Assembly (NCBI RefSeq): GCF_947503125.1
Contig: NZ_CANNCR010000015.1
Coordinates: 1-64,000, forward strand
Source of the DNA: an uncultured Metabacillus sp.
Lineage (GTDB): Bacteria > Bacillota > Bacilli > Bacillales > Bacillaceae
Length of the DNA: 64,000 nucleotides
Direction of reading: 5' to 3'
Part shown: positions 1 through 9,841 of the stretch, one piece after another
Position numbering within the stretch: the first letter of the stretch is position 1
Layout: each line of letters opens with the position of its first letter
Made by a program: the position numbers and the translations under genes
Notes under the pieces: generated by a model
What the model was told of the DNA's origin: nothing
The model's database searches: none
What the model saw: only the letters and a program-made list of their open reading frames with translations

Positions 1-137
1 TTGCGGCGGTCAACAAGTTCACTTCGGTGTTAATTAAAACTAAAACGTTGTTTTTTCATAGAACTTTTGACACTACCTTTATCATTGAATGCGATTTTAT
101 TTTTACTGTTTACGTATCTATCTTCTTTTTTTAGTTA

Positions 138-791
138 TTACTTCATTACTTCAAAAACTTCTAATTCTAGCTCTTCTAACGCTTCTGCTACTAATTTAGC
201 CATTTCTTTCGCACCCTTTTTAGTGAAATGAGTATAATCAGTCTCATTAATAGATGCCATAAATAGTTGAAAGGATTGTTCATACCCTATTGATCGATAA
301 TAACTCAAACTTTTATCCATTAAATCGATTAACTTTACCTTTTTTTCCTCTGCGAGTTGTTTCATTGCCAGACAATAATCGGGAAAGTCATTTAAAAATT
401 GCCCATTTTCTATATGAAGCCTTGCAACAGGCGTAATGAGAATTGGTATGGCATTTACCTCTTGTGCACCTTCGATATACTTACTTAAGTATGTCTTATA
501 TGTTGTATATGGTTCAGTGTATCGCTCCGGTTTGGATTTTGTTGAATCATTGTGGCCCATTTGGATTAATAAATAATCATTTTCATTCATTTCCTCAAGC
601 AACATTTGAAGCCTTCCTTCCTCTACAAAGGTTTTAGAGCTTCTTCCTCCTATCGCATGATTCAGCACTTGAATTTCTTCTGGAAGAAAATGAGTTAAAA
701 ATTCTCCCCATCCACCTTGATTACTGTCTTTCTGATAAGCCTGGACAGTTGAATCTCCTGCAAGAAAAATTCTCCTTCTATTTTTACGCAT
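138..791 (-). CDS. yesY: SGNH/GDSL esterase, rhamnogalacturonan acetylesterase-like (YesY/RhgT family)
   Basis: Predicted hydrolase that removes acetyl esters from pectic (rhamnogalacturonan) fragments. Counting from an upstream ATG at 809, all SGNH blocks are visible: GDS with Ser20, GGRSS (Gly55), GHND (Asn87) and DYTHF (Asp191, His194). There is no signal peptide, so it should act in the cytoplasm on imported oligosaccharides. I prefer the ATG at 791 because it follows AAAGGAAGAAGG, the 809 ATG has no ribosome binding site, and B. subtilis YesY starts at an equivalent place. No other pectin genes are in view; the gene lies downstream of the gltAB terminator and seems to be transcribed alone. 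Confidence 0.85.
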   Translation of the reverse strand: MRKNRRRIFLAGDSTVQAYQKDSNQGGWGEFLTHFLPEEIQVLNHAIGGRSSKTFVEEGRLQMLLEEMNENDYLLIQMGHNDSTKSKPERYTEPYTTYKTYLSKYIEGAQEVNAIPILITPVARLHIENGQFLNDFPDYCLAMKQLAEEKKVKLIDLMDKSLSYYRSIGYEQSFQLFMASINETDYTHFTKKGAKEMAKLVAEALEELELEVFEVMK

Positions 792-956
792 AAACCTTCT
801 TCCTTTCATTTGATAAACTGTTATACTCTCTTATATAGTAAGCAAAAAAAGCTTGGCACGACTATCGTACAATTTTGATCATGCCTGATTTCTTCATTTA
901 TACTTTTTTGCGAGTTTACTATTTTATTGCTCGTTGCCAATGAAGCGATAAATAAA

Positions 957-996
957 AAATGCACAAAGTGTTTAGTAAAAAACACTTTGTGCATTT
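957..996 (-). terminator. gltAB terminator
   Basis: A perfect 17-bp inverted repeat (AAATGCACAAAGTGTTT, 957-973, pairing with 980-996) with a 6-nt loop lies just after the gltD stop. Read on the minus strand it is followed by TTTTTTATTT, a good rho-independent terminator for the glutamate synthase operon. Confidence 0.85.
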
Positions 997-1014
997 AACA
1001 ATTAAAATCTTATA

Positions 1015-2499
1015 TTAAGATAAAACTGTACTGCCCATTAAATAACGATCCACTTCACGTGCTGCTTCACGGCCTTCATTGATTGCCCAAACGATTAAGC
1101 TTTGGCCGCGTCTTGCATCACCTGCTGCAAACACACCTTCAACGTTTGTTTTGAAATCGCCATATTTTGCAGCAACAACATTTCTAGCTGTTGTTTCTAC
1201 ATTAAATTGTTTTAATACTGGTTGTTCCGCACCCTCGAAACCAATTGCAATGAATACTAGTTGAGCTGGCCATACTTTTTCTGTTCCAGGGATTTCCTTA
1301 AAGTAGTATAAACCATTTTCATCTTTAAGCTTTTCCATTTGAACAGTATGAAGCTCTTTTAAGTTCCCATTTTCATCAGCAACAAGCTTCTTTGTTTGGA
1401 TAGAATATTCACGAGGATCGTTGCCGAATTTGGCTTCTGCTTCCTCATAAGCATACTCCATCGTAAACACATGCGGAGCTTCAGGCCACATATTTTCTTT
1501 TGTACGTGACATTGGTAATTTTGGGTGTTTACCAAATTGAACAACACTTTTACAGTTTTGACGAAGAGCAGTTGCGACACAGTCAGCACCTGTATCTCCA
1601 CCGCCAATAACAATTACATCTTTACCTTCTGCATTGATGAACTGCCCGTCTTCAAAGTTTGAATCCAGATAGCTCTTTGTTGAAGTAGTTAAATAATCCA
1701 TTGCAAAGTGAACACCGTTTGCTTCACGGCCTTCGATTACTAAATCACGCTGCTTTTGGGCACCTACACAAAGGATTACGGCATCATATTCCGCACGAAG
1801 TTCTTCAGCGGTAATATCTTTACCAACCTCAGTATTTGTAACAAAGGTAATTCCTTCCTGGCTTAATAAATTGATACGGCGTTCAACAATTCCTTTATCA
1901 AGCTTCATGTTTGGAATCCCGTATGTTAACAATCCGCCCGGACGGTCTGCACGCTCGTAAACTGTTACATAGTGTCCCGCTTGGTTTAATTGGTCAGCAC
2001 TTGCTAAACCAGCTGGACCTGATCCCACAATAGCAATCTTTTTGCCTGTGCGCTTTTCAGGAATACGAGGTGTAATCCAACCATTTTCAAAGCCTTTATC
2101 AATGATTGCTTTTTCAATGTTTTTAATTGTAACAGCCGGATCAGAAATCGCGACATTACATGAGCCCTCACAAGGAGCAGGACAAACTCTTCCTGTAAAT
2201 TCAGGGAAATTATTTGTTTTTACTAAACGGTCTAATGCTTCCTTCCATCTTCCACGATAAACTAGGTCATTCCACTCAGGAATTAAGTTATGAATTGGGC
2301 ATCCTGAAGTGAAACCATTGATTTCAGTACCAATATGACAGAAAGGAGTAGCGCAATCCATACAGCGCGCTCCTTGTCTGCTTAACTTTTCCTCAGAGAA
2401 AGGAGCTGAATACTCTTTCCAGTCATTTAAACGTGCAAGCGGCTCACGTTCTGCCGCCTCTTCACGCTTAAATTCTAAAAATCCTGTTGCTTTCCCCAT
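1015..2499 (-). CDS. gltD: glutamate synthase (NADPH) small subunit
   Basis: Beta subunit of glutamate synthase (called gltB in B. subtilis). It oxidises NADPH through FAD and passes electrons to the large subunit, which makes two glutamates from glutamine and 2-oxoglutarate. At 494 aa it is full length. N-terminal cysteines for two 4Fe-4S clusters are visible (C46, C49, C54, C67 and C106, C110, C114), followed by the FAD-binding GSGPAG at 159-164 and the NADPH-binding GGGDTG at 299-304. It starts 15 nt after the large-subunit gene, so the two form one operon, and the operon ends at the hairpin at 957-996. Confidence 0.97.
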   Translation of the reverse strand: MGKATGFLEFKREEAAEREPLARLNDWKEYSAPFSEEKLSRQGARCMDCATPFCHIGTEINGFTSGCPIHNLIPEWNDLVYRGRWKEALDRLVKTNNFPEFTGRVCPAPCEGSCNVAISDPAVTIKNIEKAIIDKGFENGWITPRIPEKRTGKKIAIVGSGPAGLASADQLNQAGHYVTVYERADRPGGLLTYGIPNMKLDKGIVERRINLLSQEGITFVTNTEVGKDITAEELRAEYDAVILCVGAQKQRDLVIEGREANGVHFAMDYLTTSTKSYLDSNFEDGQFINAEGKDVIVIGGGDTGADCVATALRQNCKSVVQFGKHPKLPMSRTKENMWPEAPHVFTMEYAYEEAEAKFGNDPREYSIQTKKLVADENGNLKELHTVQMEKLKDENGLYYFKEIPGTEKVWPAQLVFIAIGFEGAEQPVLKQFNVETTARNVVAAKYGDFKTNVEGVFAAGDARRGQSLIVWAINEGREAAREVDRYLMGSTVLS

Positions 2500-2514
2500 C
2501 TTCCTCTCCCCTTT

Positions 2515-5500
2515 CTACTGTACTACTGCTTTGGAACGTGATGAAATTGCCGTTCCCTTTTTTTCAGATTTTGCATTTGCTTCAAACGCACTCATGATCG
2601 CTTCTTCATTCGTTAAACCAGCTTGCATTTGTTCTGCAATTTTTTCCATCATTCGTTTGTAATCTTTAGGAATAACCTTAACAAACTTCGGTAAAACTTC
2701 ATTCCAATGCTCCAATACAAACTCAGCCTTTGAACTGTTTGTATAGCGGAAATGAGCTTGGATCATATCTTCAAGATCTCTGATTTCCTTATCGTCAGTT
2801 AAGCTTTCAAATTCAATCATCTCAGTATTACAAAGATTTTTAAATTCTTCTTTATTATCAGCAAGTACATAGGCAATACCACCTGACATACCTGCACCAA
2901 AGTTTTTACCAACTTCACCTAGGATTACAACGCGGCCGCCAGTCATATATTCACAGCCATGATCTCCTACACCTTCTACAACTACATTAACACCAGAGTT
3001 TCGTACGCCAAAGCGCTCACCCGCACGTCCATTAATATAGGCTTCACCACTTGTCGCACCATAGAATGGTACGTTACCAATAATGACATTATCAGATGCA
3101 ACAATACTTGATTCAGCTGGTGGAGCAACAATAATTTTTCCACCTGAAAGTCCCTTACCTAAATAGTCATTTGCATCACCAGTTAAGTGCATCGTTACAC
3201 CACGCGGTACAAAAGCACCAAAGCTTTGTCCTGCAGAACCGGAGAAACGCAGTGTAATTGTATCTTCTGGCAGGCCTTCCTCGCCATAGCGTTTAGAAAT
3301 TTCACTACCAACGATTGTACCAGCAACACGATTAATATTTTTTATCGAGAATGAGGCATCAATCGGTGTACCTGTTTCAATTGCCTTCGCAACTGCAGGT
3401 AAAATTTCTACCATATCAAGTGATTGATCAATTTTATGATTTTGCTTGAACTTTGCAGTACGAGCTCCTTCAGGTTGGAATAAAAGAGTAGTTAAATCTA
3501 AATCTTTTGCTTTCCAATGTGCTTTTGCACGCTCGCTTACTTGCAATACATCCGTACTACCAATCATTTCGTCCATGTTCTTGAAGCCAAGCTCAGCCAT
3601 GATTTCACGAACTTCTTGAGCAACAAAACGCATATAGTTAACAATGTGATCTGGGTCACCAGTAAATTTATCGCGAAGTTCTGGATTTTGCGTTGCAACA
3701 CCGACAGGACAAGTATCTAAATGACATACACGCATCATGATACAACCCATAACAACAAGCGGAGCAGTTGCAAATCCGTATTCTTCTGCACCTAAGATCG
3801 CTGCCATGACAACGTCACGACCTGTCATTAATTTACCATCTGTTTCTAGTACAACACGGTCACGCAGGCCATTAAGCATCAATGTTTGATGTGCTTCCGC
3901 TAAACCAAGCTCCCAAGGAAGACCAGTATGCTTAATACTTGTTTTTGGAGATGCTCCAGTACCGCCATCATAACCACTGATAACAATAACATCTGCTGCT
4001 CCCTTAGCAACACCAGCAGCAATTGTACCAACTCCAGCTTTAGCAACTAATTTAACACTAATACGCGCATCGCGATTTGAATTTTTCAAATCATGAATCA
4101 GCTGTGCTAAATCTTCAATTGAGTAAATATCATGATGTGGTGGAGGTGAAATTAAACCAACACCTGGTGTTGAACCACGCACATCTGCTACCCATGGGTA
4201 TACCTTATTTCCTGGTAATTGACCACCTTCACCAGGCTTAGCACCTTGAGCCATTTTAATTTGCAGCTCATCCGCGTTTACTAAATAATGGCTTTTTACA
4301 CCGAAACGACCTGAGGCAATTTGTTTAATCGCACTGCGGCGGAAGTCACCATTTTCATCAGGTGTATAACGATTTGAATCTTCTCCACCCTCACCGCTAT
4401 TGCTTTTACCGCCTAAACGGTTCATCGCAATTGCCAATGTTTCGTGAGCTTCTTTACTTAATGACCCAAAAGACATCGCACCTGTTTTAAATCGTTTCAC
4501 AATCGATTCAACCGATTCTACCTCATCGATTGAAATCGCAGTTCTGTTGCTGTTAAATGCAAACAAATTACGTAAGAAGCCAAGTCTTTCCTCATTTGCA
4601 GCATGTGAAAATTTCTTGAAGAGTTCATAATCATTTTTGCGACAAGCCCATTGTAATGTGTGGATGGTTGTCGGGTTAAAAGCATGATGCTCTCCATTCT
4701 TTCTCCATTGAAAATCACTGCCAGAATCCAATGTTTTATCCACTTTATCAGCAAATGCATCTTTATGGCGTAAAAGAGCTTCCTTCGCAATGGTGTCTAA
4801 GCCGATTCCGCCAAGTTGTGACGCAGTTCCAGTAAAGAAGCGGTCAATAACATCTGCACCAATACCGACAGCTTCAAAAATTTGAGCGCCGCGATAACTT
4901 TGTACAGTGGAAATCCCCATTTTAGACATTACTTTTACAACACCTTCTGTAATGCCTTTAATGTATTTCGCAACAGCTTCTTCATAGCTAACTGCCAAGC
5001 TTCCATCTAATACTGCTTCCTTATAAGTGGCATAAGTTAGATAAGGATTAATCGCATCAGCACCATAGCCAATTAAAGCTGCAAAATGGTGTACTTCTCT
5101 TACCTCTCCTGATTCAACAATGATGCTTGCTTTTGTACGAGTACCTTGACGAACCAAGTGTTGGTGCAATGCACTAACTGCTAACAATACAGGGATCGCT
5201 GCTTTTTCTGCATTCATTTCACGATCAGATAAGATAATGATATTAACATCTTCAGCAATAGCTTTTTCAGCTTTTGTAAATAGTTCTTGTAAAGAATTTT
5301 CTAAATCTTCTGTAAATAATGTGTCAATTGTTTTGCTTTTAAATCCGTCATATAGATTTAGGCGTAATTGTGATAACTGATCATTAGAAAGCACTGGTGT
5401 GTCAAGCTGAATTCTGCGAGCATTTTCTTTAGTTGGATGAAGAATGTTTCCTTCAGTCCCAAGCAACGTCATCGTTGATGTTACAATTTGCTCTCTAATC

Positions 5501-7077
5501 GCATCAATTGGCGGATTTGTAACTTGCGCAAAAAGTTGTTTAAAGTAATTGAAAAGTGATTGCGGGCGATCTGACAGAACCGCTAAAGGTGTGTCATTCC
5601 CCATTGATCCAAGAGGATCTTTACCTTCTGTAATAATAGGAAGCAAGTACTTTTTGATATCTTCATACGTGTAACCAAATGCACGTTGACGGTCAGAAAG
5701 ATCTGTTACAACTTCCTCTACTAGCATTTCTGTATCATTTAGCTTAATAAGCTGCTCATTTAACCATTCTTGATATGGCTCTTCTTTCGACATTTCTTCT
5801 TTAATTTCTTCGTCCGAAATAATGCGTCCTTCTTCTAAGTCAATAAGAAGCATTTTCCCAGGACTTAATCGATCCTTGTAAAGAACGTTCTCCTCTTCAA
5901 CCTCGATAACCCCTACTTCAGAAGAGAAGATAATGTAATCGTCCTTGGTTACATAGTAACGTGCTGGACGTAAGCCGTTACGATCTAAAATCGCTCCGAT
6001 TTGTTTACCGTTTGTAAAGGAAATCGCAGTCGGTCCGTCCCAAGGCTCCATTAAGCAGCTGTGATATTCATAAAAAGCTCTTTTCTCAGGGCTCATATGA
6101 GGGTTCTCTGTCCAAGGTTCCGGAATCATCATCATGGCTGCATGTGCTGGCTTGCGACCTGCTAAAACAAAGAATTCAAAGGCATTATCTAAAATAGATG
6201 AGTCACTACCTTCTGCATCTAATATTGGCAGAACCTTTTCAAGATCTTCACCAAATGCTTCAGATACGAATTGCTGTTCTCTCGCTTTCATCCAGTTCAT
6301 GTTTCCACGAAGTGTATTTATTTCACCATTGTGAATTAAATAGCGGTTAGGATGTGCTCTCTCCCAGCTAGGGAAAGTATTTGTACTAAAGCGTGAATGA
6401 ACTAAAGAAAAAGCAGAAACAAAGTCTTCATCTTGTAAATCTAAATAAAAAGCATCCACCTGTTCTGGAGTAAGAAGACCTTTATAAACAATGGTGCTGC
6501 TTGAAAGACTAGTAAAATAAAAGCGCAATTCACGTTCTGCAGCCCATTTCTCTGCTTGTTTACGGATCACATATAATTTACGTTCAAACGTAATATTATC
6601 AGTAATGTTTTCATTTGCACCAATGAATACTTGACGAACGACAGGGCAGCTTAATTTAGCAACAGGTCCAATGGCTTCTACGTTTACTGGTACAGTTCTC
6701 CAGCCTAATAATATTTGACCTTCTGCTTCAATAAAGTTGTTAAGTTGTTCCTCAATTTGTTTTCTCTCATTGTCGTCTGTTGAAAAGAACATCATTCCAA
6801 CACCGTAACGACCACTTTCAGGAAGAGTCATTTCCTGACAAGTTTTTTTGAAGAATGCATCAGGGATTTGCACCATTAAACCAGCGCCATCACCTGTAAG
6901 CGGGTCGCTGCCTTGTCCACCCCTGTGGTCTAATTGACAAAGCATGTTCAGTCCTTTTTTTACAATATCATGTGTAGCGTGGCCTTTAATATGAGCGTAT
7001 AAACCGATACCGCATGCGTCATGTTCAAACTCAGGACGGTAGAGACCTTGTGCTTTAGGAATTTGATTGTAAGTCAT
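2515..7077 (-). CDS. gltB: glutamate synthase (NADPH) large subunit
   Basis: Alpha subunit of glutamate synthase (gltA in B. subtilis), 1520 aa, the usual size. Cys22 in the context DACGIG is the class II amidotransferase nucleophile exposed after propeptide removal. The glutaminase domain spans roughly 22-430, followed by the central domain, the FMN-binding synthase domain with the 3Fe-4S cysteines in CIMMRVCHLDTCP, and the C-terminal GXGXG beta-helix rich in Gly repeats. The start ATG follows GGGGGGAGAT. The gene is divergent from gltC, whose product is expected to activate it when glutamate is needed. Confidence 0.97.
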   Translation of the reverse strand: MTYNQIPKAQGLYRPEFEHDACGIGLYAHIKGHATHDIVKKGLNMLCQLDHRGGQGSDPLTGDGAGLMVQIPDAFFKKTCQEMTLPESGRYGVGMMFFSTDDNERKQIEEQLNNFIEAEGQILLGWRTVPVNVEAIGPVAKLSCPVVRQVFIGANENITDNITFERKLYVIRKQAEKWAAERELRFYFTSLSSSTIVYKGLLTPEQVDAFYLDLQDEDFVSAFSLVHSRFSTNTFPSWERAHPNRYLIHNGEINTLRGNMNWMKAREQQFVSEAFGEDLEKVLPILDAEGSDSSILDNAFEFFVLAGRKPAHAAMMMIPEPWTENPHMSPEKRAFYEYHSCLMEPWDGPTAISFTNGKQIGAILDRNGLRPARYYVTKDDYIIFSSEVGVIEVEEENVLYKDRLSPGKMLLIDLEEGRIISDEEIKEEMSKEEPYQEWLNEQLIKLNDTEMLVEEVVTDLSDRQRAFGYTYEDIKKYLLPIITEGKDPLGSMGNDTPLAVLSDRPQSLFNYFKQLFAQVTNPPIDAIREQIVTSTMTLLGTEGNILHPTKENARRIQLDTPVLSNDQLSQLRLNLYDGFKSKTIDTLFTEDLENSLQELFTKAEKAIAEDVNIIILSDREMNAEKAAIPVLLAVSALHQHLVRQGTRTKASIIVESGEVREVHHFAALIGYGADAINPYLTYATYKEAVLDGSLAVSYEEAVAKYIKGITEGVVKVMSKMGISTVQSYRGAQIFEAVGIGADVIDRFFTGTASQLGGIGLDTIAKEALLRHKDAFADKVDKTLDSGSDFQWRKNGEHHAFNPTTIHTLQWACRKNDYELFKKFSHAANEERLGFLRNLFAFNSNRTAISIDEVESVESIVKRFKTGAMSFGSLSKEAHETLAIAMNRLGGKSNSGEGGEDSNRYTPDENGDFRRSAIKQIASGRFGVKSHYLVNADELQIKMAQGAKPGEGGQLPGNKVYPWVADVRGSTPGVGLISPPPHHDIYSIEDLAQLIHDLKNSNRDARISVKLVAKAGVGTIAAGVAKGAADVIVISGYDGGTGASPKTSIKHTGLPWELGLAEAHQTLMLNGLRDRVVLETDGKLMTGRDVVMAAILGAEEYGFATAPLVVMGCIMMRVCHLDTCPVGVATQNPELRDKFTGDPDHIVNYMRFVAQEVREIMAELGFKNMDEMIGSTDVLQVSERAKAHWKAKDLDLTTLLFQPEGARTAKFKQNHKIDQSLDMVEILPAVAKAIETGTPIDASFSIKNINRVAGTIVGSEISKRYGEEGLPEDTITLRFSGSAGQSFGAFVPRGVTMHLTGDANDYLGKGLSGGKIIVAPPAESSIVASDNVIIGNVPFYGATSGEAYINGRAGERFGVRNSGVNVVVEGVGDHGCEYMTGGRVVILGEVGKNFGAGMSGGIAYVLADNKEEFKNLCNTEMIEFESLTDDKEIRDLEDMIQAHFRYTNSSKAEFVLEHWNEVLPKFVKVIPKDYKRMMEKIAEQMQAGLTNEEAIMSAFEANAKSEKKGTAISSRSKAVVQ

Positions 7078-7145
7078 GTATATCTCCCCCCGTTAGATAA
7101 TCTTACACCCGATAATTTTCAGATAATTACATTATATCTTTGCAA

Positions 7146-7195
7146 ATTGATATTAACAATATATAATTTAGATAAGATCTATCTAATATTGATAT
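7146..7195. promoter_or_regulatory. candidate GltC operator region between gltC and gltAB
   Basis: The 137-nt AT-rich intergenic region contains ATCTAATATTGATAT at 7181-7195. From memory this matches 12 of 15 positions of the B. subtilis GltC box I dyad (ATCT...AGAT type). An overlapping AGAT-N7-ATCT dyad lies at 7170-7184 and an ATTGATATTAACAATAT block begins at 7146. LysR regulators usually bind such paired dyads in the shared divergent promoter. Assignment is by position and similarity only. Confidence 0.5.
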
Positions 7196-7214
7196 AAATC
7201 GATAGGAGGCCGCG

Positions 7215-8117
7215 ATGGAATTACGCCAATTACACTATTTTATGGAAGTTGCTGAACGGGAACATGTTTCTGAAGCTGCACAATATTTACATGTTGCCCA
7301 ATCTGCTATCAGCAGACAAATTGCTAATTTAGAAGCGGAGTTAGGTGTGACTTTGTTTGAAAGAGAAGGTCGAAATGTAAAGCTAACTCCAATTGGAAAG
7401 GTATTTCTTGAACATACTAAAACCGCAATCAAAGCGATCGATCATGCCAAAAAACAAATCGATGAGTATCTTGATCCTGAAAGAGGTTCAATAAAGATCG
7501 GATTTCCTACAAGCCTTGCAAGTCATTTATTACCAACTGTCATTTCAGCATTTAAAGAAAAATACCCGAATGTTGGTTTCCATTTAAGACAAGGCTCTTA
7601 TAAGTTTTTAATTGATTCCGTCATCAACCGCGAAATAGACTTAGCTTTTTTAGGACCTGTTCCGCAAAACATTCCAGAAATCGAAGGCACCATTTTATTT
7701 TCTGAAAATATTTCTGCTCTGCTGCCATCTACACACCCACTGGCGTCTAAAAAAAGCATTCTCCTAAATGAACTTAGGAATGACCAATTTGTCTTATTTC
7801 CTAGAGGCTATATTCTTCAGGAAATTGTTATTGAAGCATGCAAACAGGCTGGTTTTGTTCCAAGCATCTCTTCAGAAGGTGAAGATTTAGATGCGATCAA
7901 AGGGCTAGTGTCTGCAGGGATGGGTGTTACTTTATTACCCGATAGCACCTTTTATGAAACAATCCCAAGATTCACGGTAAAAATCCCAATTGAGCTTCCT
8001 ATTGTCAGAAGAACAGTCGGAATCATTATTTCTAAAAAAAGAGACCTCGCCCCTTCTGAAAAAGTCTTTTTTAAATTCGTTAAAGAGTTCTTTTCAATGC
8101 TAGAGCAATATCAATAA
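7215..8117 (+). CDS. gltC: LysR-family transcriptional activator of glutamate synthase
   Basis: A 300-aa LysR regulator. Residues 1-60 form the winged helix-turn-helix (MELRQLHYF start, helix AAQYLHVAQSAISRQI); residues about 90-295 are the effector-binding domain. Divergence from gltAB with a GltC-box-like dyad between them supports identity with GltC, which in B. subtilis activates gltAB in response to 2-oxoglutarate and is restrained by RocG. The ATG follows GGAGG with short spacing. A stem with a T-rich tail at 8130-8160 ends the transcript. Confidence 0.93.
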   Translation: MELRQLHYFMEVAEREHVSEAAQYLHVAQSAISRQIANLEAELGVTLFEREGRNVKLTPIGKVFLEHTKTAIKAIDHAKKQIDEYLDPERGSIKIGFPTSLASHLLPTVISAFKEKYPNVGFHLRQGSYKFLIDSVINREIDLAFLGPVPQNIPEIEGTILFSENISALLPSTHPLASKKSILLNELRNDQFVLFPRGYILQEIVIEACKQAGFVPSISSEGEDLDAIKGLVSAGMGVTLLPDSTFYETIPRFTVKIPIELPIVRRTVGIIISKKRDLAPSEKVFFKFVKEFFSMLEQYQ

Positions 8118-8129
8118 TATCAACTACGG

Positions 8130-8160
8130 GCTGCCTCAATAGGGGCGGCATTTTCATTTT
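8130..8160 (+). terminator. gltC terminator
   Basis: A GCTGCC / GGCGGC stem (one U-G pair) with an 8-nt loop, followed by ATTTTCATTTT, lies 13 nt after the gltC stop. Confidence 0.6.
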
Positions 8161-8442
8161 GCCCGCCCGTGTTACCATCATAACAAATTTTTTTAATTCC
8201 TTATGTAAGTAATAAATGGTAAAGCAAGCCTAGTTTCTACTATTATATATACATTTTTATTATTAACAAAAATGGGAATGAAAATCCTTACATTTGCTCA
8301 AACTACAATTGAGTGAGACATCCTTCTATGGTCGTTTTCTTACTAATGGATAATAGGAATTCCATCAAGGGAGAATATCTGTCCATTAAGTTTTCTGAAA
8401 AAGTGGTTTATCACTGATTATTTTCTTGGAGGCTTGAAACCT
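8161..8442. other. intergenic region without recognised gene
   Basis: About 280 nt of AT-rich DNA between the gltC terminator and the next small gene. I find only very short open frames and no strong structure. It probably holds the promoter of the gene at 8443. Confidence 0.5.
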
Positions 8443-8625
8443 GTGAAAAAAGAAAACTATCTTACAAACGCTCCTAAAAAAGAACAAATAACATTACAAA
8501 CAGACGGAAGCTATCCAAATTTAAAAAATATTGATGGAGATTCTGTAAACGAACATAAACATCAAGAAGTAGCCAATTCTTTAATAGCTGAAAAAGAATT
8601 CGGTCAGCAGCAGGAAAACAATTAA
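8443..8625 (+). CDS. small hydrophilic protein of unknown function
   Basis: A 60-aa hydrophilic protein rich in Lys, Glu, Gln and Asn (ends EFGQQQENN), with no membrane segment, cysteine or recognised domain. A TTG at 8434 is in frame, but TTGGAGG (8426-8432) sits only 1 nt from it and 10 nt from the GTG at 8443, so I choose GTG. The gene stands alone between terminators at 8130-8160 and 8638-8680. Its composition resembles small spore or stress proteins, but no family is recognised. Confidence 0.6.
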   Translation: MKKENYLTNAPKKEQITLQTDGSYPNLKNIDGDSVNEHKHQEVANSLIAEKEFGQQQENN

Positions 8626-8637
8626 GGAGCACAAATG

Positions 8638-8680
8638 AAGGGTGATCCTACTTTGGTATTTGCCAAGAAGGGACACCCTT
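8638..8680. terminator. bidirectional terminator
   Basis: AAGGGTG (8638-8644) pairs with CACCCTT (8674-8680), with TTGG/CCAA pairing inside. It lies between the convergent small ORF and the glycerophosphodiesterase gene. Confidence 0.6.
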
Positions 8681-8700
8681 ATTAATAAATTGTTTTTTAC

Positions 8701-9474
8701 CTATATATAATCCGGAAAATCTGTAATAATCCCATCTACCTTTGCATGCTTTAAGGCTTTTACTGCCTTCATGTCTCTAGCTGTATATGGCATAACCTGC
8801 ATATGATAGTCATGGATTTTTTTAACAAGTCTCCTTGTGACAAGCGCTTTATTCGGATTAATGTATTGAACAAGTTTTGACCATTCTTTTAATTGTACAT
8901 TTGATATACCTTGGACACGATATTTCACCAGTAGTCCTAATGGAATAGTTGGTGCTAATTTATTAAATTCCTCTAAAAACTCAAAATCGAACGACTGTAC
9001 GATAATTTCGTTATGATTAGGGTGATCAAGAGAATTCTTTTTTAGTTCAGCTGCAAGCCTTACTGCAATGGAAGGATATAAATTAGCGTTTTTAATTTCA
9101 ATTAAAAACCCAACTTTTCCATGAAATTCAGTTATTACCTCTTGAAAAGTAGGAATCTGCTGACCTGAAAATTTTTTATGAAACCATTGCCCTGCATCCA
9201 GCTTTCTTATCTCTTCATATGTAAAATCTCTTACATTACCCGTACCATTAGTAGTTCTGTCAACAGTTGCATCATGAATAACGACAATCTCACCGTCTTT
9301 TGTCATTTGGATATCTAATTCAATATAATCAGCTTTTAAATCGAGCGCTTTTCTAAACGAAATCATCGTATTCTCAGGTGCATAACCAGCTGCCCCTCGA
9401 TGGGCAATAATTTGTATCTTGTGATTTTTACTATATTGATTTATTTGCAATATTTTTTTTAAAAAGGAGTTCAT
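8701..9474 (-). CDS. glycerophosphodiester phosphodiesterase
   Basis: A 257-aa GDPD-family enzyme hydrolysing glycerophosphodiesters to sn-glycerol 3-phosphate and an alcohol. The catalytic signature is clear: HRGAAGYAPENT (H25, R26, E34), ELDIQMTKDG (E52, D54) and VIHD with H67, followed by DRTTNGTG. No signal peptide is obvious, so it is more like the cytosolic UgpQ/YhdW/YqiK group than secreted GlpQ. It is monocistronic, facing the small ORF at 8443. Confidence 0.9.
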   Translation of the reverse strand: MNSFLKKILQINQYSKNHKIQIIAHRGAAGYAPENTMISFRKALDLKADYIELDIQMTKDGEIVVIHDATVDRTTNGTGNVRDFTYEEIRKLDAGQWFHKKFSGQQIPTFQEVITEFHGKVGFLIEIKNANLYPSIAVRLAAELKKNSLDHPNHNEIIVQSFDFEFLEEFNKLAPTIPLGLLVKYRVQGISNVQLKEWSKLVQYINPNKALVTRRLVKKIHDYHMQVMPYTARDMKAVKALKHAKVDGIITDFPDYI

Positions 9475-9541
9475 TATTTTCCTCTCCCGCCCTACTTGTT
9501 TTACTTCTTTATGATAAAACCAATGACATTTAAGCCCCTTT

Positions 9542-9841
9542 TTATTTCGTTTGTTTCTGGGAATGTTTAATCTGTTTAAATTGGTTAATAAAATGTTCCG
9601 GATTGGTTTTCACAGTATAAGAGTACATTCCTTTTGTTGTATGCAAGTAAAGAAAGCCAGTATTCTCTGAAAAAAATCGGTATGAAATGCCTAATACTTC
9701 CTTTAATAAAAATGTATCAAAGGATGTGCATAATCTTTCAGTTGTAAGGACTATTTCATACTCTAATTCCTTATGAAATCGACGATTTTCTTCAATCCAT
9801 CTCGTTACTTTGCTGTATGGCAGATTTGCTAATATTGGCAC
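9542..9841 (-). CDS. conserved small protein of unknown function
   Basis: About 99 aa, mixed alpha/beta, with a Lys/Gln-rich tail (KQIKHSQKQTK). I do not recognise the family. The open frame extends to an ATG at 9856, but the AGGAGG motif lies inside that extension, 6 nt before an in-frame GTG at 9841, so the GTG is the likely start (protein begins PILANLPYSKV). It contains FLYLHTTKGMYSY, suggesting a beta hairpin. No operon partner. Confidence 0.65.
   Translation of the reverse strand: MPILANLPYSKVTRWIEENRRFHKELEYEIVLTTERLCTSFDTFLLKEVLGISYRFFSENTGFLYLHTTKGMYSYTVKTNPEHFINQFKQIKHSQKQTK

Noticed and set aside
1-37. Possible C-terminal tail of a + strand gene ending CGGQQVHFGVN at a TAA
   Set aside because: Only 11 codons are visible at the window edge, with no way to confirm a gene upstream.
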